A stretch of DNA of 64,000 nucleotides from contig CM073886.1 in assembly GCA_037176705.1 (NCBI GenBank), forward strand, positions 3,782,001 through 3,846,000, written 5' to 3'. Both the position numbers and the translations under genes were made by a program. The notes beneath the pieces were generated by a model. That model was not told the origin of the DNA. It worked only from the letters and a program-made list of their open reading frames with translations, and did no database searches. Origin of the DNA: Molossus alvarezi (taxonomy: Eukaryota > Chordata > Mammalia > Chiroptera > Molossidae). Shown here piece by piece: positions 56,909 through 64,000 of this stretch (position 1 is the first letter of the stretch; each line of letters opens with the position of its first letter).

Positions 56909-58720
56909 GTGAGTAACTAAGCATGGATCTTAAGAATAACTCATGGAGCTACATGACTACCTCAGTTAGAGAAAAGAAAACTCTTTGTCCTCAGAAATAT
57001 ATTTTCTTAAGTAAAATGTATTAAGATATAATTTACGTATAATAAACTGCATTCCTTTTATCGATCATTTCAAAGAGCCAAATTTGTCTATTAATTTGCT
57101 CTATTATTGACTATTTTCTCTTTCATTGATTTCTTTTTTGTTGTTGTTGTTCTTTATAATTTTCTTTCTTGTACTTTTGGTTTACTCCTCTCCTTCATTT
57201 TAGTTTCTTTATGTGAAGACTGAAGCCATAACATTTAGGTCTTTCATATTTTCAAATATCAACATTGAATGCTAAACATTTTCCTATAAGCAGTGCTCCA
57301 TCTGTACCCTGAAAAAAAATGTAATTCTTATATTTTTTATTATCACTTAAATGTTCAAAATATTTTCTAATACCCTGAATGATTTTTTTTGATGTATGGA
57401 TTATGTAAAGATCTGTAGATTAATTTCCAAATATTTGGAAGTTTCCTAGATATATTATTATTATTGATTCCTAATTCACTTCCTGTGTGGTCAAAACACA
57501 TACTTGTACTCAATTCTTTTAAATCCAATCATATTTGTTCTTTGGCTCAGTATATGATCATGTGTGCTTGAAATAATGTGCATTTTGCATTTGTTGGTTG
57601 TAATGATGAGTGATGGTATTACTTAAATCATTTAGTCTTTTATTAATATTTTTGTCTGATTGATTGCTAACAAAAGGGCTTAAAATTTCCAATCCTGACT
57701 TTAGGTTTATTTCTCCCTTTAATTCTGTAAATTGTTCCTCTATGTATTTTTTCTTCTGTATCTTTTAATCTCTATCATTATGTCAATAAAAATGTATTAT
57801 TGTGTGTCTTCCTGATTAATTGAATTATGAAATGTCACTCTTTTTTTAAAAAGATGTTTTCGATTTGTTAGAGAGAGAGAGAGAAACATCGATGTGAGAG
57901 AGAAGCATCCATGGACTGCCTCCTGCAAACCCCCTACTGAGGATCAAGCCTGCAACCTAGGCATGTGCCCTGACCAGGAATCGAACTGGGACCTCTCAGT
58001 CCATGGGACAATGTCAACCCACTAAGCCACACAGGCTGGGCTGAAATGTCATTTCTTATCTCTGCTAATATTCTTGGTCTTGAAGTCTATTTTCTCTGAT
58101 ATTCAAATAGCACCTCCAGTCTTCCTATACTTATTTTTGCATGGTATATCATTTTACATCCATTTATTTTCAAACTTTTATCTTTATATTTAAAGTGGCT
58201 CACTGTAAACAGCATGTAGTTGGGTCCTAACTTTTTATGTATTCTGATAGTCTCAGCCTTTTAAATTTGAGCATTTAGTCCTTTATTGATATGGTTGTAC
58301 ATATTTTCATGGACCATATTGATTATTTGTTTTCTGTTTGTCCCTTCTGTTTCTTATTTTTATGCTTTCCTATTCCTGGCTTTCTTTGGATTATTTAGAA
58401 TTTCATTTTAGTTTCTCAGTTGACTTTTTAGCTATACTTCTTCCCATTAGTTTTAGTGGTAATTGTAAGGCTTAAAATTATATACTTAATTTTTCCTAGT
58501 CTATTTAGAGTTAACATTGTAAAATGTAGAAAAAATGAGACCATAAATGACCATTTCTACCTTTTATTGTTTATAATGCTAGGTTTCATGTCTTACATCT
58601 CTATATGTCTCTATGTTATTGATTAACCATGATAAACAATGCTATAATTCTGACTTTGCTGTCCACTAGAGTAACCATGCCCATATTCTTTTTGGTGATG
58701 GAGAGCTGTCATCACATATT
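56909..58720 (-). mobile_element. Intron with old antisense L1 ORF2 remnant
   Basis: The first ~200 bases are plain intron after GTGAGTAA. From about 57100 the minus strand is a decayed L1 ORF2 (complements of AATATTCTTGGTCTTGAAGT and GCATGTAGTTGGGTCCTAAC, the endonuclease end). Split by the SINE at 57838-58041. Confidence 0.6.
57838..58041 (-). mobile_element. tRNA-derived bat SINE, older Ves-like subtype
   Basis: Head complement CTAAGCCACACAGGCTGGGC, AACATCGATGTGAGAGAGAA, GGCATGTGCCCTGACCAGG. Target repeat TGAAATGTCA at 57828-57837 and 58042-58051. Same subtype as 31700-31900. Confidence 0.88.
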
Positions 58721-58732
58721 TTAAAGTAATTA

Positions 58733-59002
58733 GCCAATTTGGCTCAGCGGTTAGAGCGTCGGCCTGTGGTCCGGAGAGACCTGGGTTCGGTTCCCGCTAA
58801 GGGCACGTACTTCGGTTGCAGTTTGTCCCTGGCCCTGGTTGGTCGCGCGGGTGGCAGCCACTCGCTGTGTCCCTTCACATCGATGTTTCTCTCTCTCTCT
58901 CCCTTCCTCTCTCTCCCTCCCACTCTATCTGTACAAAAAATGGAAAAATATCCTCGGGTGAGGATAAAAAAAATAAAAATAAAAATAAATAAAATAAAAA
59001 AT
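58733..59002 (+). mobile_element. Ves SINE, full length
   Basis: Starts GCCAATTTGGCTCAGCGGTT, CACATCGATGTTTCTCTC body, ATATCCTCGGGTGAGGAT tail and an AAAAT-repeat end. Target repeat AAAGTAATTA at 58723-58732 and 59003-59012. Confidence 0.94.
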
Positions 59003-59294
59003 AAAGTAATTAACAGAAAAAATACTTTTATATTTAGATATATGGCATCTCTAGTACTGTTCATTTATCCTGAATATATGAGTTTCCCTCTGCTATCATT
59101 TCCCTAGAGTCTAGAGTCTAGACTGAAGCTTAAACATTTCTTAAGTGAATGAAGAAGAATTGTTTTAGTTTTATCTTAAAATTATTTACCTTATTCTTGA
59201 AGTACATTTTTTTTAGAAGTCGGGATTGGCAGTTTTTTTGTTTTGTTTTGTTTTTTCCCTCAGCACTCTAACAATGTCATTGTACTGCCTTCTG

Positions 59295-59520
59295 GCTAGT
59301 CCCAGAGATGTGGAAGTGGGGTACTGACAATCCCCAGAAGAGGAGGTGATGGGGAGAGATAAACCACAGAACTTATATGCATGTGTGCATGAACAATGGA
59401 CATGGACAACAAAGCTGGGGACAGGGCGGGGAGGGGGAAGGAGGGGGGGGATCAGTGGAGGGGGGAAAGGAGAAATATCTGTAACAAAAATAAATAAATT
59501 AATTAAGTAAAAAAAAAAAA
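59295..59520 (+). mobile_element. 5'-truncated L1 3' end
   Basis: Only the 3'UTR remains: AGTCCCAGAGATGTGGAAGT, GAACTTATATGCATGTGTGC, G-rich tract, AAATATCTGTAACAAAAATA and an A-rich tail. Confidence 0.88.
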
Positions 59521-59717
59521 ACCCAGATGGGAAGTAATTATCACTCAGATCATTCTCTTTTATGTAATGCATTGGTTTTTTGGCTTTTAAAAAGAGAGAT
59601 TATCTTATTTCCACCACCAGTTTGACTATCATGTATCAAGGCATGATGCCAACTTGGCTAAGCTGAAACTATATTTTCCAGAATCCTCTCCCCTGTATTA
59701 TTCCATTGAAGAGTTGG

Positions 59718-59718
<1 letters not shown>

Positions 59719-59759
<41 letters not shown>
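59719..59759 (+). repeat. (CA)n microsatellite
   Basis: About 20 uninterrupted CA units. Confidence 0.97.
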
Positions 59760-59761
<2 letters not shown>

Positions 59762-60232
59762 AGATGAAATTTGGAAGACAGAATTGAAGCAGCACATTGT
59801 TCTCTTAAAGTCATCATTTGTTGCAGCGAAGACAGATGCAAAGGTGCTAATGGAGTCCAGCTTCTTTGTTCTCTCTCCAGTCTGCTCTTCTGATAGTTTT
59901 CCTACTGACTGACAGCAGCCATGGCTCTAATGCGAAGCAAGTCATCCGGAGACTTCTCTATAAGCTTTCCTTCCAAGTCCCATCCACGAGCTGGAAGTGG
60001 TTGGCTTCCAATTTCCCTGGCAGGTTCGGATTTCTCTACCTGCACTATTGTTACAAAATATCTGTTGGCGATTTTTCTGATTCACCAATGTTCCAGCTTT
60101 ATTTGTTTTAGGTCTATTCAGAAATTTTGTTTCTTCTTGAGTCAGTTTCAGAAATTTGCATCTTTGGAAAACTTTATGATTTCATCTAGGTTATCTTATT
60201 TATTTGTCTGCCACTGTTTATTCCTTTATAAG

Positions 60233-60233
<1 letters not shown>

Positions 60234-60277
<44 letters not shown>

Positions 60278-60288
60278 CATACATATAT
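60234..60288 (+). repeat. (TA)n / (TACA)n microsatellite
   Basis: About 20 TA units followed by TACATACATACATA. Confidence 0.95.
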
Positions 60289-60734
60289 AAGCAATATTCT
60301 TTCATATCTATATATAAGCCCTGTTTATACATATATCAGTAATAATATTATTTTTTTCTTATTTCCAATTTTAGTAGTTTTAGTATACTCTTTTTGTCTT
60401 GATCATTCTATATAAAGGTTTATGAATTTTGTTCATCTTTGCAAAGAAACAACTTTTACTTTATTGATTTTCTTTATATTTCTATTCTCTATTTTATTAA
60501 TTTCTACTCTAATGTTTATTCCTTTCTTTTGCTTGCATTAGGTTCAGCCTACTTTACTTTTTTGCAGTGTCTTAAGGTAGCAGGTTATGAAGTTGATTTG
60601 AGATCATTCTTCTTTAAATATAGGTGTTTAGAGCTATGAATTTCCCTCTAAAGTTCTAAAAACTAACTTAGCTGCATTTCAAAAGTTTTGTTATGATCTG
60701 TCTTAATTTTAATTATTCTCAAAGTATATTTTCT

Positions 60735-61436
60735 TATTAAATTTGTTAGGGTGACATTAATAAAATTATATAGGTTCCACGTGTACAATTCTACAATATA
60801 TCATCTGTATATTTTATCATGTGTTCACCACCCCAAGTCGAGTCTCCTTCCATCACCATTTATCTCCCTTGTACCTCTTCTACCTCCCCTACCCATTTCC
60901 CTCTGGCAATCACCATACTGTTGTCTGTGTCTATAAGGTTTTTTTTTTCTTTATTTAAGCCTTTCACAACTTTTTTTATCCCCTCGTCTGTTGATAGGCA
61001 CTTACATTACTTTCATATCTTTGTTGTAAATATGCTGAAGTCAACATGAAGTGTGTATATGCTTTCAAATTACTGTTTTGTGATTTTTCAGATATATATA
61101 TGCCCAGAAGTGGAACTACTGGGAAGTTCTATTTTAAAGAACTTCCTCACTGTTTTTCATAGTGGCTTCAACTATTTGAATTCCTGCCAACAATGCATTA
61201 TGGTTCTTTTTTTATACATCATCATCATCACCACACTTTTTTGTGCATTTATTGGTGATACCCCTTCTGACAGGTGTGAGGTAGTATTTCAGTGTGGCTT
61301 TAATTTACATGCCTCTCATGATTAGTGGTGATGATGATTGTTCAGCAAATTTTCATATGTATATTGACCATCACTATGTCCTCTTTGTAGAATTATCTAT
61401 TCAGGTTTTGTGCCTACAATTTAATTTGGTTGTTTG

Positions 61437-61471
<35 letters not shown>

Positions 61472-61489
61472 GAATTGTATACATTCTTT
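60735..61489 (-). mobile_element. Old L1 3' part, left piece
   Basis: Antisense 3'UTR (GGGTGACATTAATAAAATTA) followed by ORF2 C-terminal codons in reverse (AGAAGTGGAACTACTGGG, GACAGGTGTGAGGTAGTATT). A (TG)n run occupies 61440-61470. The same element seems to resume at 63250, after the insertion of 61490-63249. Confidence 0.7.
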
Positions 61490-63249
61490 TTTTGAAATGA
61501 ATTTATTTATTTTTGTTACAGATGTTTCTTCTTTTCCCCCCACTGATACACCCTCCCCCTCCCTCCCCACCCTCCCCCAGGTTTGTTGTCCATGTCCATT
61601 GTTCATGCATACATGCATATAAGTTCTGTGGTTTATCTCTCCCCCATCACCCCCTCTTCTGAGGATTGTCAGTCTGTACCCCACTTCCACATCTCTGGGA
61701 GTACCCATTACTCAGACTGTTATGTTCATTATATTCCACAAAAAAAGTGAGATCATGTGATATTTGTCTTTCTCTGCTTGGCTTGTTTCGCTTAGAATAA
61801 TACTCTCCAGTTCCCTCCATGTCGTCTCAAAGAATAAGAGATCTTTCTTTCTTACAGCTGCATAGTACTCCATTGTGTATATGTACCACAGCTTTTTTAT
61901 TCATTCGTCTATTGATGGACATTTGGACAGTTTCCAGATCTTAGCTATTGTAAATAGTGCTGCTATCAACATGGGGTACATATATTCTTTCTGATCGGTG
62001 TTTCAGGATTCTTAGGGTATATTCCTAGAAGTGGGATCACTGGGTCAAATGGAAGTTCAATTTTTAATTTTTTGAGGTAACACCATATTGTTTTCCATAG
62101 TGGCTGCACCAGTGTGCATTCCCACCAGCAGTGTACTAGAGTCCTCAGTTTCCTCTACTCTGCTTGTTAGTCCTTCCAATGTGTTTGTTATTTGTGCTAT
62201 GTCATTCTTTATTTCTTCTTGGTGGTTTTTTGTTTCTAATTAGTTGATTTTCAATGTTTCTATGTTTTTCTCATGGTGTTGATGTCCTTACTCATGCTGT
62301 TGAGCTTCCTCCAGATTATTGCTCTGAATTCTAGCTCTGTTAACTTGCTTAATTGCATTTTATTTATCTCATCTTCAGTAGAGGTCCCTTGTTCTTTTAT
62401 TTCGAATTTGTTTTTTTGTTTCACTGTTTTGGCTATCTCAGTGGGCTTTGGAGCCTGCCAAATATTCCCTGTGGGTATTTGTGTTCTGCTGTTTGTGGCT
62501 CTCTCTACTGGGTTTGGATGGGTGTGGGAGGACCCACATTAAACATCACTGTCAAGTCTTACTTTCCTGGGTAGAGTTTCAAGTCCAGGAATGGTTCAGT
62601 TATCCTCTAGCTTTTTGCCTGGAGGCTATTAGTCGAGGTTACTTGAAGAGGTTACTTGGGTTCTCAGATGAATGAAAAACTCCCTCAGGTGTTCAGTGTA
62701 AGGGAATTTTCTGAGGGTGGAGCAGATACTGGTTGTTAAGGAGCCTCAATTTTCATTTCAAAAGCCCACCAGGTTGGGTTGAATGTCCAAGGGAGAGGCC
62801 GCCACTTCTCCCTAGAGCCCTGGGAAGGAGGAAGATGACCACTGTCCTGAGCTGCCACAACTCAGCAAAACTCTGAGTGCCCTCCAAATCCCAAGTGTCC
62901 CCACACAGTTCCAGTCCAGTCTGACCTCCCTCTGCCAGAGCCCAAGATGAGTGGCTGGGGCTATTTTAGCACACTGTCCCTGCTCTCTGTGTTGTGGAGC
63001 TGCTTGGGAGTTTAACCCCAAGAGCACTGCTCACAGCTAAGACCGCTGCTGTTTGTGGGCTCCCAGCTCCCCTCTCGTGCCTCCTCAATCCTACCAGGAT
63101 CGGTTCAGTGTCCCTGGTTATATGGTCCTCACCAGCTGCTTTTCTGTTGCTTTTTCCTGATGATTTGTCTTTATTTTAGTTGTAATTCCACTTTGGTCCT
63201 GGGAGATGGTCTGTGTAGCTTCCATTCACTATGCCACCATTTTGGAATC
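61490..63249 (-). mobile_element. L1 with large internal deletion
   Basis: Reverse L1 with 3'UTR and ORF2 C-terminus (61490-62144) joined directly to ORF1 N-terminal coiled coil (62145-62435) and a complete-looking 5'UTR (to 63249, ending CCACCATTTTGGAATCTTC). About 4 kb is missing between ORF1 and the end of ORF2. The junction carries GTCC (GGAC on the element strand), which is present in both parents. Confidence 0.88.
61729..62144 (-). pseudogene. L1 ORF2p C-terminal remnant
   Basis: The last ~138 codons of ORF2 in reverse, from the Cys-rich region side to the stop (TTA at 61729-61731). Joined to ORF1 sequence, so it is not a usable frame. Confidence 0.8.
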
Positions 63250-63664
63250 TTCTGAGTTTATTCTTGTATATGGTGTAATAAGGTGGTCTAGATTCATTTT
63301 TTTTTTTTTTGCATGTATCTGTCCAATTTTTTCAAGACCATTTATTAGATAGACTGTCTTTACTACATTGAATGTTCTTCATTCTTTTGTTACATATTAA
63401 TTGGCCATATAAGCATGGGTTTATTTCTGGACTCTATCCAGCTCCATTGATCTATGTGTCTCTTTTTATGCCAGGTATCACACCATTTTGATTATTATGG
63501 CATTGCAGCATATTTCGATATCAGGTAGTGTGACACCTCTCACTTTGTTCTTTTTCAAAGTTGTTGTCAGTATTTGGAAACTTTTGTGTTTACATACACA
63601 TTTTGGAATAATTTGTTCTAATTCTGTAAAAACTTTCATTAGTATTTTGATAGGATTTGCATTT
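63250..63664 (-). mobile_element. Old L1 ORF2 remnant, right piece
   Basis: Antisense ORF2: GTTTATTCTTGTATATGGTG, CTGTCCAATTTTTTCAAGAC, and the open piece NPIKILMKVFTELEQIIPKC on the minus strand (63478-63672). Continues the element of 60735-61489. Confidence 0.7.
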
Positions 63665-64000
63665 TTATCCAATCATCCATCACTGGACACTTAGATTGTT
63701 TCCATGTTTTCTCTATTATTCATAATACCACAATGGACATAGTGGTACATATATCTTTACAAATAAGGGTTTTCTTATTTTGGGGGGTAAATACCCAGAA
63801 AAAAAAATGCTGGATAATATGGTAGTTCTATTCTTGTTTTTAAGAAACTCAATACTGTTTTCCATAGTTGCTGCACTAATTTATATTCCCAACAGTGTGC
63901 AAGTTCATTTTTTCTCCACAACCTCACGAACACTTATTTCTTATCTTTTTTATGATAGCCATTCTGAAAAGTATAAGGTAATATCTCATTGTGGTTTTGA
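63665..64000 (-). mobile_element. Second old L1 ORF2 C-terminal fragment
   Basis: Antisense C-terminal codons (ATCCATCACTGGACACTTAG, GTTTTCCATAGTTGCTGCAC, GATAGCCATTCTGAAAAG). In element order this lies downstream of the 63250 piece, so it comes from another copy. It runs off the window. Confidence 0.65.

Larger units (their letters stand above)
59521..60733 (+). other. Intron; right part resembles old antisense L1
   Basis: 59521-60230 shows no recognisable feature except the CA repeat. 60420-60730 looks like a decayed antisense L1 ORF2 (CAAAGAAACAACTTTTACTT, AGAGCTATGAATTTCCCTCT). Confidence 0.45.

Overview
This window is mammalian nuclear DNA, most likely from a bat. It is intronic and crowded with LINE-1 (L1) retrotransposons. 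The bat call rests on at least nine tRNA-derived SINEs of the Ves type (head close to GGCTCAGCGGTTAGAGCG, middle with ACATCGATGTTTCTC, tail with CCTCGGGTGAGGAT) and on young L1 and HAL1 elements that share one G-rich 3' end. An intact L1 argues against an Old World fruit bat, where L1 is reported extinct. Species cannot be told from the window.

The only host gene seen is on the + strand. Three exons (10719-10935, 32012-32182, 56730-56908) have canonical splice sites, no stops and matching phases. They encode about 189 residues of the second transmembrane domain of an ABCA3-like ABC transporter (the ABCA3/14/15/16/17 branch), just upstream of the second nucleotide-binding domain. The introns, about 21 and 24.5 kb, are filled with repeats.

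Layout. 1-2711: 5' half of an L1 on the minus strand. 2712-9960: an old L1 (+) carrying an inverted 5'UTR segment, a head-only SINE, an L1 3' end, a Ves fragment and a twin-primed L1. 10719-10935: exon. 11794-13090: intron with a Ves SINE and an old L1 tail. 13090-30500: one old L1 (+) split by a complete ORF1-only HAL1 (13539-15733), two Ves SINEs, a head-only SINE and two near full-length L1s (17976-23887, with a 3' transduction, and 24403-30450). 32012-32182: exon. 33747-36477: 5' part of an older HAL1-like element. 36478-54545: a second nest in which an L1 3' half (minus) abuts a 5'-truncated L1 (+); the + copy is interrupted by an apparently intact full-length L1 (38289-44356) and by a full-length minus-strand L1 (46972-52787). 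54546-56025: old L1 with SINEs. 56730-56908: exon. 57100-64000: old L1 pieces, Ves SINEs, microsatellites and an internally deleted L1 (61490-63249).

The most notable items are the intact L1 (ORF1 300 aa, ORF2 1274 aa, 13-bp target duplication) with a six-unit GC-rich tandem array in its 5'UTR; the intact HAL1 with a perfect 19-bp target duplication; a 3' transduction bounded by a target duplication; and a head-only SINE type present twice with the same 3' boundary. No CRISPR, operon, rRNA or functional tRNA gene was seen.
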